A stretch of DNA of 64,000 nucleotides from Pelodera strongyloides (Eukaryota > Nematoda > Chromadorea > Rhabditida > Rhabditidae). The notes under the pieces were generated by a model. The model did not search any database. It was not told the DNA's origin and worked only from the letters and a program-made list of their open reading frames with translations. Made by a program: the position numbers and the translations under genes. Of the stretch, positions 1 to 17,055 are shown piece after piece; the first letter of the stretch is position 1, and every line of letters begins with the position of its first letter. The stretch spans positions 1 to 64,000 of the forward strand of contig JAANDG010000006.1 in NCBI GenBank assembly GCA_036852015.1. Reading direction: 5' to 3'.

Positions 1-811
1 CCCCATGTCGCGCGCTAGGCAGGAAACTGGCGCAGGACGAGCACACACACTACACTCGAAGTGTGGAATCGTATTCGGCAAGCGCCCCGCAGCAGCCATC
101 TCCCCTACCTATCTAAGCTAAACTAAACTAAATATTTAACTAGAGTGCCACGCTGCTTTATTAATTAAATAAAAAGTGATACCCCCCCGTGTAGAATAAG
201 TCACGACATCATACTTAATTACGTAACAAAAATGTAAGTGAATAAAATTCCAATAGACCTACACCCCATGTCGCGCGCTAGGCAGGAAACTGGCGCGGGA
301 CGAGCACACACTACACTCGAAGTGTGGAACTCGTATTCGGCAGGCGCCCCGCTCCAGCCATCTTCCCCCACCTATCTAAACTAAACTAAATATTTGAACT
401 AGATGCCACGCTGCTTTATGATTAATAATAAAAATATATGTGATACCTCCCCCGTGTAGAATAAGTCACGTCATCGTACTCAATTACGTAACAAAAATGT
501 AAGTGAATAAAATTCCAATAGACCTACACCCCATGTCGCGCGCTAGGCAGGAAACTGGCGCGGGACGAGCACACACTACACTCGAAGTGTGGAACTCGTA
601 TTCGGCAGGCGCCCCGCTCCAGCCATCTTCCCCTACCTATCTAAACTAAACTAAATATTTTAACTAGAGTGCCACGCTGCTTTATGATTAATAATAAAAA
701 TATATGTGATACCTCCCCCGTGTAGAATAAGTCACGTCATCGTACTCAATTACGTAACAAAAATGAAAGTGAATAAAATTCCTACAATAGACCTATACCC
801 CATGTCGCGCA
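1..811. repeat. 265-bp tandem satellite, three copies plus remnant
   Basis: Units start at 1, 264 and 529, each opening with CCCCATGTCGCGCGCTAGGC; a fourth opening at 798 loses similarity by about 811. Units are about 263-269 bp and differ by small indels and a few substitutions. Each holds a conserved AATTACGTAACAAAAATG block and an AATAAAATTCC block. No coding potential is seen. The array is cut by the left window edge, so its true copy number is unknown. Confidence 0.93.
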
Positions 812-3360
812 AGACCCCACCCCATACAATATATCATGTCATCCTACTAAACAAAATGAAATGAATAAGATTCACCGGTTCTGGTTTTCTGTAGACTTCT
901 GCGCCTGCACTGCGGAGCTGTTCTCAGTCCACCCGAGGTAGTAGACCAGTTGAGTAGACAACGAGTCGAACACTATCTGAAAACATCTCTTTTTCTGAAC
1001 TATCTGAAAACATCTCGAAACTTTCTTCTATTCATATAGCACCAACATAAACGTACACTTTCAAGAGCACACGCACAGGAAACATCGAGCATAAACTTGG
1101 CGTACAACATCTACGTAGCCTGAGGCTAAGAGGGAGAGAGAGGGGCAGGGGAGAGAGCGAGGGAGGCAGAGACGGAGGGAGGAAGAGAGAGACAGAGCTT
1201 GGTTGACAAGGAGACTAGGAGACGTTGTGGTTGGGAATGAATGAACTATGAAGATGAATGTCGTAGGGGGGGGGGGGCGAAGTCTCACGTTGGGGTCAAG
1301 GAAGGGTACAGGTGCAAATGGTAGCATCTGCGTCGCCTGAGGCTAAGAGGGAGAGAGAGAGGTAGGGGCAGGGGAGAGAGCGAGGGAGGCAGATACGGAG
1401 GGAGAAGGAGAGAGACAGAGTTGGGTGTTTGAACCTTATCATCGTGTCACGCTAAACAACCCACCTGTAACAAATTAAAAAATAACGAATAATAAAGCAG
1501 TAATAGAAAGGATGCGAAGCCTTTTACAGTGAAATCAACTGACCATTACGCCCCAATTTCCTTCTTGTGATGTCGAACTGTCCAGGTCCAGGGTAGGGAT
1601 CCGTGTGATCGTATATGGCCTGTGGCCGACTTCCAAATTGGGGTACTCTTCGGAGTATCGAATAATCAAATCATCCTAAAATAGAATATATGAATACGCA
1701 TCAACCAAAACTGTCCTATGAATACAAGTGGTTAGCAAAACAATTACTGATGAGACTCGGAAAAGTGTACTGAACTAGCTGACAAGCAGATGACGCCGCA
1801 CACAACGAAACGCTCAAAAGAAGATCTCGTCTTTCAAGTACCTCGTTCATGGGCTTGCAATCCTCCGGTCGCACTCCATATTTGATGGCGGCGGAGCTTC
1901 TTTCCTCCTCCGTTTTGGATAAGCCGTCGGATTATGTTCACGAGGATACCGTCCGTCAAATGTTAAGCGACCACGATGATACATGTCTAGGCAATTGGCA
2001 ATGAGTAAAACTATACGCTGAATGTTAATGCGCTTGAAAAGGACGAGAAAAAAAGGATATAATATTGTTCTCAAAAATGGGGAAGGACCAACAGATGAAT
2101 GGTGATTATCGATTCTTATATGAGAATGTCGAACTGGAAGAGAACAATAAGAAGCGCAACTATTTCGCACGCACCTCCACTACAATATTGCTTTCGAAAA
2201 TGACAACGGGCGCCCAAAGGACAAACAGATGTATGAGTGATTATCGATTCTCATAGCGTTATGTTAGCAGTAGAAGATGGAAGGGATCTCGCGCGCGAAT
2301 TGGTGGCCCGCCCACTACCCTTATACCCCACAACTTCCCAATGGCAACGCCTCAGGCCTCAGGGTGTAAGTTTCCTACCGGCAGATGGATCACGAACTGG
2401 TGAAACTCCGCGCCAGCGGCGGACACAAAATAAAGCTCCGCCGCTGGTGCGCGGCACACGTATGTCCGCAATACAAGAGAAGGAACGTTGACGAAACTCC
2501 GCGGCGCACCACATCTAAGAAAGACACGCGCGGAAACGTGTTTAATTCTAGTTGGCGCATCACTTGGAGGATCTACGACAGGAGAGCCTCTGCAGCTTAT
2601 GCTTATGTACACCACCTTACATTCGCGCACCTGTGGCGCCTCTGCCGCACACGATATGGGATGCGCGGCCTCACCGTGCCGAGCCCTTTTAGCTTAGCGC
2701 ACGGGATGGAGCGATCCGCGAATTTTCACGTTGCCTATGCAAAGTACTGAAATATGTCAGGCGTAACAGTACACCTAATCGAAAATTAATATAAACATAA
2801 CGAAAATAGCGTAAAAAATAATCTTTATGTACTACGCTACGTGAGTAGCTTTGCCACTCTCTTGCTTCTTTGCGCATAACTGTTGTTTTAAACCAACGGT
2901 GCATATAAACACAGAAGGGTAAGGCGTTTATTCAGGGTGGGTAAAACGTTTATTCAGGGTCGTACAGGTGGTAACTTCTCCAACAATACACATCACATTA
3001 ATAACAGAGAAAGCAAATTAAAACACATAAACCAATATTTTCAACAGCGCACAGCATAAAATCAAATTATTCTATAGCAAGAACTGAAACTCCAAAATCA
3101 AAGTACTTATATCGTAGAAACCAATTGCGATGTACTTAGGAAACTTTAACCGAAAGGCAAAGGAAGCTTACAACAATACAAGTTACTATATAGTAGCAGC
3201 ATATTCCTAGTTTGCGTATACACCATATGCAAAGTAACACGAATTCTATATACAACAAGATGTTCCCAAGTGGAACCTGAGCTCCTAACAGGAAAAGGCT
3301 AAAATACCTTGAATTGAAACCAAGATAGGAATAGTGGGCAGGAATGACCTATATGCCTAA
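812..3360. other. Intergenic, purine-rich and GC-patchy, no gene recognised
   Basis: Two copies of a GA-rich block (about 1110-1200 and 1325-1430, sharing GCCTGAGGCTAAGAGGGAGA) flank a G run at 1267. Around 2065-2255 a GATTATCGATTCT phrase occurs twice. Near 2407-2455 a short hairpin pairs GCGCCAGCGGCGGA with TCCGCCGCTGG. Open frames here (up to 121 codons) have no splice context or recognisable composition and are probably chance. Confidence 0.6.
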
Positions 3361-3498
3361 TCAGTACTGGGACTTAACTGTTAATTTCTGATTCCTTGCT
3401 GATATACTGACAATAACAGATTCAACCTTCCGCGGCCCGCCCTTTACGAAGCGATCCTTGCTCACCGGTTGCCTGATCTCCTTCGCATCATTTGAAAC
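3361..3498 (-). CDS. Orphan terminal coding exon, function unknown
   Basis: On the minus strand an ATTCAG acceptor at 3499 opens a 46-codon phase-0 frame ending in TGA at 3361-3363. The peptide runs VSNDAKEIRQPVSKDRF and ends KSQY; it is basic (KGGPRK) and soluble-looking. No upstream exon of the same gene was identified between 3500 and 4000, so the gene's start and identity are unknown. It converges with nothing obvious and lies 500 bp from the plus-strand gene at 4018. It could be a relic or a chance frame behind a good acceptor. Confidence 0.35.
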   Translation of the reverse strand, partial: VSNDAKEIRQPVSKDRFVKGGPRKVESVIVSISARNQKLTVKSQY

Positions 3499-4017
3499 CT
3501 GAATAACAAGTAAAATTAATTCGCGTCAATACTGAGCACCCTAATTTTACCTAAAGCGTAAAAAAAGCTAGTGTAGCTTGTAAGATAGCGAAAGGACTAC
3601 GAACTGTATTGAAATCGCTTGCGTAAGCTTAAGAAAATTCTGACCCGGAACAAGACAATTTAACCGGTGAGAACAGCACAACACTATTGCATATGAATAG
3701 TGAATGATAATGGGTGATTTGCGCAAGTTTAACGGATCAGAACCCTAACTATTGTCTCACACAACTTTTCCAGTTGCATGTCCTAAATTAAGCTCAGATG
3801 CAAAAGCATGTTAGCTTGAGAGTCGGGCGCGCCAACCCGCTAGTGTGGGTGGGTGGGAGGGCAGTTGACCGAAAAACGTCAATGAAGATTTTCGGCAAAA
3901 ATTCCGCAAAGTGCAATTTTGTTGGCTGAGTATCGATGTATTATACGCAGCGAAAATTCAAACAGCATCGGCCTACTGTACCGTTATTGCAAAACATCGA
4001 GATGCATATCTTTTCAG

Positions 4018-5584
4018 TTCCTTGGCATTTGCAACCGTCTCAGTTGTGGGGATATTTACAAGGCAATCGATCAATTCAGGAGATCCGAATTCTTCTCCAA
4101 TTTCCAAGTAAATGTTTGAATTAAACATAATTGAGAGAAAATGGGCAAAAGACAAGGAATATTCTAATATTGGTCTATTTTCAGACTGCACTGTCGCTTG
4201 TACAAGATCCAAAGGGATGGGAGATTATTGGCAAAGCTCTGGAAAATCCGGAATTAATCAGTGAATTCGCAAGCACAACGGGGCTTCAGGAAATGCTTGG
4301 CAGTGCAATTGGAGAAAAGAAGAAGGAGACAGGTCATTTATACTTTACCAGACTTTGGACATATCGAGAAAGTGCTCTAGTGCTCTTTATCGAAATCCGT
4401 TGCTAAGAGTAACTTCACTTGTGCAATTTTTCAAAACATTGATTTTTTTTAGACCATAAGAAGACGGATATAGTACCCGAAGATGGGGATTTTGGCACAG
4501 ACTTTAGCGAAATGGTTGACGGAACGAAACCAAAGAACAAACCCACTGGGAATGAACTCCCGGAATTATCATTCTCCACAGATGAAAAGGAAGAGAAATC
4601 AGGGGGAGACTATTATAATCAGGTGATTATTTAACACTGCTGCTCTACGTAATAGTAAAAGAATTTGCATTGTCGTACTTGTACTAGAATACCGGAACTG
4701 TGGAAAAAATACACCGCTTATGGCATCGGTACCTCAAAAGCACACATGTTATTTTTAAACAGAAGAAATTAATATATATTAACTTGCTTTCCCTTGCAGG
4801 TGTCGTCAAGTGTTGATGTTGATGTTGACAGTGTGGATACAATTGATGTGGAAGTTCCGAAAGAGTCTCCAGCGCCAACAACATCTGGTATATTAAGCAA
4901 TTTCGAGGCAGACACCCCATATACACAAATATTGATAGTAGTAGAAATTGGTGAACCTTAATAGCGAAACCAGCGCAAACCACACATGCCAGTAGGCGTT
5001 TTTATCCCAAAGCGACTTATTAGCAAATACGAAAGTAACAATTATAAATAAATACACATTGTAAAAAAATGGAGCCTGGAATTTATTTCCGTTCATCTAG
5101 CTCCGACTACTCCTACCAGTGTCACTGAAAACACCTCGGTACCAGGACTGCCAGAGTTATCATTTTCAATCGATGAAAATGCAGAATTTCCTGAACAAGT
5201 TGAAGAATTCACCATTGAAAAATCCATTGACGTTGTACCACCACGAAAGGTACGGAACGTTTGTTTTGTTTGTGCAAGAATACTAGTCTATGTGGTCAAT
5301 AAGCATGCTCTGGAGGTGGTTCTAAGGAACTAAGTATTACCTACAAAGCACAACTTTATTTTCAGTTGCCACCAGGTCGTGTACCCAGCACTACGGATAA
5401 CAAGTTGTCACAAAGAATAGTACAACCCGTGGTTGCATCTTCAACGACGACAACGACTACAGTTACGACAAGAACTACGACGAGAAGGACAACGCCAGCG
5501 GTTACTCGACCAACGACGACCATGAAGAATTTCAGAAAAGATAATGATTATTATGCAATGTACTACGCAGATGACCGGGCTTAG
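4018..5584 (+). CDS. Unknown acidic, Thr-rich protein, six exons, 5' end missing
   Basis: Exons 4018-4107, 4185-4332, 4453-4622, 4800-4887, 5101-5249 and 5366-5584 join in phase through clean AG/GT sites to about 290 residues ending in TAG. The first visible exon (FLGICNRLSCGDIYKAIDQF) has two Cys and no Met, so a first exon, probably with a signal peptide, lies upstream and was not found. The next exon is helical and globular. After it the protein becomes acidic and low in complexity, with a repeated motif, LPELSFSTDEK and later LPELSFSIDEN. The last exon carries a Thr-run mucin-like stretch (TTTTTTVTTRTTTRRTT) before a Tyr-rich tail. Extracellular location with O-glycosylation of the Thr tract is inference. 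I do not recognise the family. Confidence 0.75.
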
Positions 5585-6781
5585 CAATCTACTTTATCTC
5601 ATTTCCCACTTCAAGCAACGAAGAGTATTTGGTAATCCACAATTTTTTAATGAGTAAAAAAATCTTCCTCTTAAATAATGGAAAATTTTCGCCAACAACG
5701 GTTCTTTTTCTTAGGTATTCTCGAAAGTATTACATATATTGACACACTTGAAATGTATTATGTCTGTATTATGATGCTGTCTGAATTTATAAGGCGCTCG
5801 AATTCTACACATCAATGCCGTTCGCTATTCATTGTCTTTCTTTTTGTGCATACATCATTTTGTAGAATGCTCATTTAATGCCATGCATTTTGACTGTAAA
5901 TATGCAAAATTGTTGTTGAAATTAACGAGTATATTAAAATTGAGCCTTGTTCGTTTTATCTCTGATAATATCCTTTGAGGAGGCTGAGACTAAGATATGT
6001 ACTTTCTTTGTAGACGTTTTTTAAGTATTTCATCTCGACAAAGGATTATTCAGAAGAGAACTTTTGGCATTGAAGCTTTTTTCAACCTGCCTCAGACCAG
6101 AGCATCGCGATCGGAAGTCGCCGTGCCAATATGATTGTTTTTAGTGAGACGTGTCAAGCCCAATTTGGCATTCAAAATCAAAGTTTTATAAACAACTAAA
6201 CAGAAAATATTAAAACATGCAACATTTATTAGATTTCTTTTTAACCCGAATATTTACAAGCATAAACTGGTAAAAGAAGAATACAACCGCAAAATTCATC
6301 AAAACGGCAAGAATTGGAACAACCAACAATGAAAGATATCAGAAATTGTGCTAACTGACACATATTGCGTTGCAATGGCGGCCACTAAAATGTGGCCATG
6401 AACATAAAGCTGACCGGACAGAGAGTGGAATGACTGTATAAGAAACGAGTAAGTGCAACATCAGAAGGCGAACATTAAAACACCCGAAGTTGTCACAAAA
6501 TACCCCAGGGACTAGAATTCTAATTTGTTATTATTTGGCATTGTCAGAAATCACGCAGTGTTACATTCGATTCATAGCTCCAATTAATTAATCTCAGTTT
6601 AACAACTCCCGATTATCACATATTTGTTCCTATACGAAGGCGCGCTCTGTTCGTGAAAAAAGTTACAACCGAAAAAAGCTTATTAAATGCTTATTAGCTA
6701 GGTAACTAACCCGCTGTTGTATATTGCTAGATTCATCTAAGATGGTTCAGTTCCAATACGAAATATATTAAAACAGATAAT
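5585..6781. other. Tail-to-tail intergenic region
   Basis: Lies between the convergent ends of the unknown plus-strand gene and the GH47 mannosidase. AT-rich; an ORF at 5678 is unsupported. It should hold both 3' UTRs. No other structure was noticed. Confidence 0.6.
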
Positions 6782-11157
<4,376 letters not shown>

Positions 11158-14086
11158 CTGAAAGGAAAAGAAAATAAGTATGTTTAAACTAAACCTAGTG
11201 CAGCATTCAACTGACTCTATGTAATTCAGTTTAGTGCAATTCAATTAATCATTTCAGGCAAAACATGGAACCAGTGGTCAAGCGTTTGCGCTGTTAGCTA
11301 AGCATCAATCTGTTCCAAGAGGGCCTTAAACCCAACATGATCAATGTTTGGAAGAAACATTACTATACATAAAAGATCAAATTAGAGCCCCGAGGTTTCG
11401 AATAGTGAAATATATTGTTCAAAATGCAAGCTGGACATCGAAAGGTACTTTAACAGAGAAGAGTTGTGAAGAGTTTCTAGGACAATGGCTTCCGAAGACA
11501 ACACAAAGAGAATTGGAAAGTGGTGATGCTCGGAACCGCTTTAGCTTTAAACGAACATATAGTGTATGCAACTGAACTACTAAACTCAACAAAACTAGCC
11601 CTATAGTAAAGAGGAAAACAAAACCTAGAGACTCGATCGAGAAACAAGTGAACAAAAAATAAAGTGAAATAAAATAAGCTTCAAGATAAATTTGATGTTT
11701 CATGCATTCTATTAAAAATAAAATGTTGTAAAGAAGGCGAAGCCCAACTGTACTATACATAGAGACAAGTCTCCTAATCTAAAAATTAACAATGTCGCAA
11801 AAAATATAAGTTCTTGGCTGGGAAATTCACCACCTTTTCTTCTATATAATTCAAGCTACATGCGACGACTTTGTTTATAACGAAGCATATGTACCTGCAA
11901 ACGAATGCCACAGACACAATAAAAGATCAGATCTTTGTCAACGATTAAGAGAGCAATGTGACGAGACGCGAGGAGCCGGTATTACACCGAGAAATGGAAA
12001 GGAGATGGGTCAAGTGCTCAAAGAACAGTTTTCTAAGGGGACAAATAAAGTCTGCATTCAGAACATGCAGGATGCGAGCACTTACCACATTACACTCAAA
12101 ATCCAAAAATGGGTTTGCTCTCCATAACAACGATTTCATTTTAGGCCGCAGTTATTACATAGGTCAAGGAAGATTTAGATTAACAGCGAGGAAAATAATA
12201 CATAATCAATCATAGAGAACCACAGCACGAAGCAGAACACTGCACTAAATAATATAACCAAAATAAGAGTAGGCAATTACGCTGTCATATTTCGTGCTGG
12301 CATCTATGATAATCATCTACGTTACTGTGATTGGTTATTTAAATAAATGCTCCCGGCAAATATGCGTGCTCAGGGTAATAAACAGTCCACTATCTATGAC
12401 TGATCATCGCTATGTTGCCATCTGCCATTAGCTAACCGGTTTCTCTTGTTAAGACTGCTCAATATTACACGTATCTTGTTATTAACCGAAACATCGACGA
12501 TATGGGCAGAAAACCATTTAACCGATATACAACAAATAAAACACTTTTAAATAAACAAATATATGTAAAACAAACCAACCCGTGTAATACTGAATGACCG
12601 ATGTTCGCTCCTCACATCGCGTGCTAGGAAAGGGAGGGTGTCCTCCCGTGGATCCTTTCCCAGGATCCCCATTTTTGTTACCCTACGAATATATAATTGT
12701 TAGTGATGTTATATTAAACATATTATACTGCTTTGCTAGATCAGAAGGTCATAAGATACAATCAAAATAAATGCAATTTTTAGACATTCAAGAAAGACGG
12801 ATACCTTAAACCCGGATGTAAGTAACGATTTGTTGTTTTACGTGAAAATGTCGAAGCTGTTCCGATAAGGATGAAAAAGGGGTAGTTCTTAATGAAATGC
12901 CCTGAACCACCCTACATTATAAGTACAAGGAAGTAACATTGCATGCACAAACGTAGATTGCGCCTTGCGATATTCCAGTTGTTTTGGAAAGGTGCCAGAC
13001 TACAAACTACAAAGCATGTGTCCCCGCGATTCTGCACTCTTTTCCTACAGTAGTTCAGAGGGCGCCAATTCAAACGCACCCATAAATTTTACGAACAGCT
13101 GAATGAATAAAAGGATGAATTAATTACTCCAAACATAGCCTAGGTACTCTTTTTACCAGGAACATAGACGAAAATAGTACAGATACGGGCATAAAAAAGA
13201 TAATTAATAAAGAATAAATAGGAGAATAAATAACCAGAAGAATAAAGAAGAAACAGGAGAATAAATACAAATAAATTCTCATACGATGGTATGCGACTTC
13301 GTGAAAAAAAATTTGTTTCATCCTACCTTGTTTAACTTGGTTTTTCTCGTTACATTTGTTATTTAAGTTATGAGTCGCTTGATGTTTAATACACATAATC
13401 TTCAATTCTTCCGTCAGTTTTCTTTAAAAGTATATTTATTTCAAGATCAAATCGCTCACAGGTGATACCTCTCTGGGAAGATAGCCTCATAGGTATCTTA
13501 TTAATTGTTCAACAGAGCTAATTCACTTCTTCTATATCTGAATAAATACAAATTTTGACTGACAAACGAACTCAAAACCGATTTGAAAGCAATGCTCCAT
13601 CTTAGCAGCAGAGGGCACTGTTAGAATTTAATAATCGTGTAATAACGTAAAAACTAGTAATTAATATTCAAGACACTCTGACATGCGCCCAGCTCGATCT
13701 GATTTCTTTTTGAAACAGAATTTCCATCTTTTTGTTCAATGCTTTGATAGAAGATGACGATTATTAAACTTAGTCACATGACGGTAAGTTCAAAATTTAA
13801 CGAAAATGTCACAAAAACATGTTTACCCGAGATTAAATCACTTTTTGAATTACATTAGTATTTGTTTTCGTTCCTGGTATATGGGTGTAATTCCTTGTTT
13901 GCTTGCACAAAATGTAGGTAATAGTATTGCATAAAAAAATTGGAAGCGAAAATTTATGAAAGATCTGCATTGGAATCAACACAGAATTTTCGACACGTAG
14001 TGGATCAGGAATTACCCATGCAAATGCCCACTTTTGGGGCCTGTATAAATAGGGAGGTACTAAGAATAAGTTAAAGTTCATCGACA
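11158..14086. other. Intergenic, no gene recognised
   Basis: Divergent spacer between the GH47 gene and the Tyr/Pro-rich gene. ORFs at 11348 and 11958 lack splice context and recognisable composition. About 13195-13275 has imprecise AGGAGAATAAATA repeats. 12630-12670 holds an imperfect GC-rich inverted repeat (GGAAAGGGAGG / CCTTTCCCAGG). Otherwise plain AT-rich DNA. Confidence 0.6.
14044..14050 (+). promoter_or_regulatory. TATA box of the Tyr/Pro-rich gene
   Basis: TATAAAT lies 37 bp upstream of the start codon at 14087, so the 5' UTR would be about 10 bp if transcription starts 25-30 bp downstream. Such a short TATA-to-ATG distance is typical of highly expressed genes for secreted or cuticle proteins in small invertebrates. 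Inference from position only. Confidence 0.6.
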
Positions 14087-15353
14087 ATGCATCTAAAGAT
14101 ACTAACGACTACATTCGTTGTGCTTCTTTCTGTTGTAAGTTTATACTTTTACGCAAACCTAACAAAGTGCTAGCTTTCGGCATGCTTCTCTGTAACTGTA
14201 ATTCACAAAGATGTGCTAGCCGTTTGGATTACTTTGTGGAGTTGGATACTTTGTTTCATAATTTAAGACTTAAAAGCACACAATTTAGATATGTTTAGAT
14301 ATGTTCTCATGCTGATGAAGAACGAGATAAGCCAATTCCAGGCGTGGAAGCACGTGAAGGCAAGCATTCCTTCTCGATTCAATAATTTCCTTAGGACATC
14401 TTTCCTGCTTTGTTGCCGATCTCAGGGAAATTTGTTTACACCTCTACGCGTGTTTTAGTTTCGCCATGGAATTTTATCGGGAGTGTGGCTGATTGGCTCA
14501 AACCGATTTTCACAAATGATGGGGGAGGCATAGTCTTTGGTAAGCGCCACAAAAAATACTTGTCGGTATTTTGTAAAGTCGCCGGCCCGGTCATGGAAAT
14601 TTAATAGTTCACAAAGCACTTTTTACACACAGTGGTAATTTCAGGTCAGCCAAAGACTCGTAGCAGAGACAGTAGCATTCTCATAGTCATATTCGGCATT
14701 TTCTCTATCAAACACGAAATCTCCAAAATATAAAATCATTATTGTTTGCATTTCAGCAGCTCCACCACCTCCTCCGCTCACGACAAGTAAGTTAGTTTAA
14801 CTACTTTGATTTGAACAGATATCTGGTATTTATATTTTTTATAGTAATGTGCTAATGTGCAATATTTAGCTCTTGCACCGATAACGAGGCCTCCTTACTT
14901 TCCTCCACCACCTTACTATCCACCAACGCCCAGACCACCGCCGTACTACCCGCCTCCTCCTTACTATCCACCGACCACTAAGCCACCTCCATACTACCCA
15001 CCCCCGCCTTACTACCCACCAACGCCCAGACCACCCCCATACTACCCGCCCGCCATACTACCCGCCAACTACAAAGGCTCCTCCATATTACCCGCCTCCT
15101 CCTTACTATCCACCGACCACTAAGCCACCTTCATACTATCCACCCCCGCCTTACTACCCACCAACACCTAGACCACCCCCCATACTATCCGCCTCCACCC
15201 TACTATCCACCACCCCCACCATACTATCCGCCCCCGTATTACCCACCGCCCCCACAATACCCTCCTCCTCCCTATTACCCTCCCCCTCCGTATAACCCCC
15301 CACCGCCTCCATACTATCCCCCTCCATCATACTATCCTCCAGGAAAGAAATAA
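14087..15353 (+). CDS. Secreted Tyr/Pro-rich repeat protein with two frameshifts
   Basis: Exons 14087-14134, 14395-14539, 14757-14786 and 14870-15353 join in phase. Exon 1 encodes a 16-residue hydrophobic leader (MHLKILTTTFVVLLSV), the start of a signal peptide. Exon 2 is a non-repetitive segment, exon 3 a short AAPPPPPLTT linker, and exon 4 many PPPPYYPP units joined by TPR or TTK spacers, ending YYPPGKK and TAA. The repeat is out of frame at two places: one extra base near 15051 (CCGCCCGCCATAC) and one extra C near 15180 (CCACCCCCCATAC). Without correction the frame stops at 15121-15123. Each segment on its own keeps the repeat periodicity, so the change is recent or an assembly error. An extensin-like structural role in cuticle, eggshell or another extracellular matrix is inference. 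AATAAA follows at about 15369. Confidence 0.8.
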
Positions 15354-16055
15354 AGAATTGATGAACGGAATAAAAAATAACATCACTTTAGACTAGTTTT
15401 GAGCTAGTTTTGCTATTGCGTTGTTATCACTGCAAAAAATATGTAAAAATTTCATATACCTGTCGATTTTTTTCAAGCATTCATAATTGATAATTGTTAA
15501 TAACTATTCTTTAATCAGCAAAAGAATTTAATAATTTCTGCTTGTTGTTATCTGTTTTCAGCAATTATATTAATAAAATATTTATCAAAATTATGTGACT
15601 GAACGTGGGAAGTGCAAAAAATAATGGTCAAATATATTCGACACGAATTAACAGCTTACGTAGATGACAAAAAAACGTTCACGCAAATACTTGTTAAAAA
15701 AACATTTGAAAGAAACATCGATAATACTTATAAATTGCTTATAAGTAATACAATACGCGAGTAAAGTCCCTTTTATCAAAAACAGTGTAACAGTATTTAA
15801 ATTCTGGGACTACAACAAATATATATTATAGTGTAATTCAAGAACTTTTTCGATAACCGTCAACAACACTGACAATTTATGCGCTACTACAATTTTTCAC
15901 TTTACTTAGGATGTTAGGACGTTTTGTAACCTCTCAGATACCCAAAGAATTGAGAAAAAAAAAGAATTCTTACTACAAATTCTTACTACAATTCTTACTA
16001 CGAATTCTTACTTCCAATATAAAGAGGCTCATAACCAGATTGACTCCCGTGCTAG
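15354..16055. other. Convergent intergenic region with short tandem repeat
   Basis: AT-rich 3' flanks of two convergent genes. At 15964-16014 an 11-12 bp unit, ATTCTTACTAC, is repeated about four times with slight divergence. No coding signal. Confidence 0.65.
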
Positions 16056-17055
16056 TCAATCGAATTCTTCTGTATCGTCAGCAATGATTCCCCGATTATA
16101 GCCTTCCTTGGGGACAATTGTCCTATCATTTTCCTTGTAGCATTTATATGTCCTCATCATCACATACCATGAAAAGATCTGGATGACCACGTTCACAATC
16201 AGCAAGAAGAGAACTCCAGAAGAGAGCACCGTTTGTGCTAAAAAAAAACGAAACATTCATTGTTTGCTAGAAATTTTTTATCTTTATGCACGGTTCAAAG
16301 CGATTGGAGGCAGTGTCTCCGTAACAGAGTTTATTTGAGTGAGAAATAGAAATTCTTACTATTTTCATGATCTGGGTCCAAATTATGCATTTTATATAAA
16401 TCCCTCAACGGTTCGCTGTTCGTGTGTTGTTCGCGGATGAAATCAGTAAATGCTCCGAAACAAGCGAAGCCCATTGTTAGGCCAAAGGTACCCACTGCTA
16501 GAATACCCTGAACGAAAATAAATACGATCTATGACATTTTCTGGTCCAGAGTTTTTCATAAGGTAAAAAGCTTAACGGAGACTTTTTCTCGAAAAATATT
16601 TCTTACCTGAACAAACAAAAATGGTAAAAGGAAGGCTTTCTTCTCGAGAAAGACTCCATAAATTATCAGAACTGAATAAATAGTGAAGAGCAAGCAGAAT
16701 AGTGAGAGCCATCCCTTGTCAGCTCCAAATGCCATAAAGTTCAATCCCGAAATAACAAGGCATACGACGAAAAAATAGACGGAAAGCACCTTAGCGGCTG
16801 TCTGGAATAACATTTTATTCATATTGACACATTTATTAATTTATTATTGTCTTTATTCACGGTTCGATTGAACACCGGTTGTCACTGTGTAGTTGTATTC
16901 GAGTTGAACGAGCATGTGAGGACTCATATTATTAAATTCAGTTAACTAAATAAAATAAAAAAACTAACCGTCGCATGGAATGCACCTCCACACATCAAAT
17001 AGTCTGGGTTTGGATTATGGAGACCATTAGGACTAAAACTTCGTGAGTACGTCAT
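16056..17055 (-). CDS. Four-transmembrane protein, family not identified
   Basis: Four exons (17055-16969, 16801-16607, 16507-16360, 16237-16056) join in phase to 203 residues. A 29-residue N-terminus (MTYSRSFSPNGLH...LMCGGAFHAT) leads into four hydrophobic helices: about 33-55 (VLSVYFFVVCLVISGLNF), 60-92, 95-113 (GILAVGTFGLTMGFACFG) and 147-170 (GVLFLLIVNVVIQIF). Between helices 3 and 4 is a polar 30-residue loop; the tail is acidic and Tyr-containing (NRGIIADDTEEFD). The layout, with a Cys-containing juxtamembrane motif before helix 1 and a WYVMMRTYKCYK-like end to helix 4, resembles the nematode-expanded four-TM families related to LAPTM or MARVEL proteins. The assignment is loose. No catalytic motif is visible. 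Confidence 0.85.

Noticed and set aside
1061..1327. Pro/Ser/Leu-rich ORFs over GA-rich blocks
   Set aside because: Composition follows directly from the purine-rich simple repeat.
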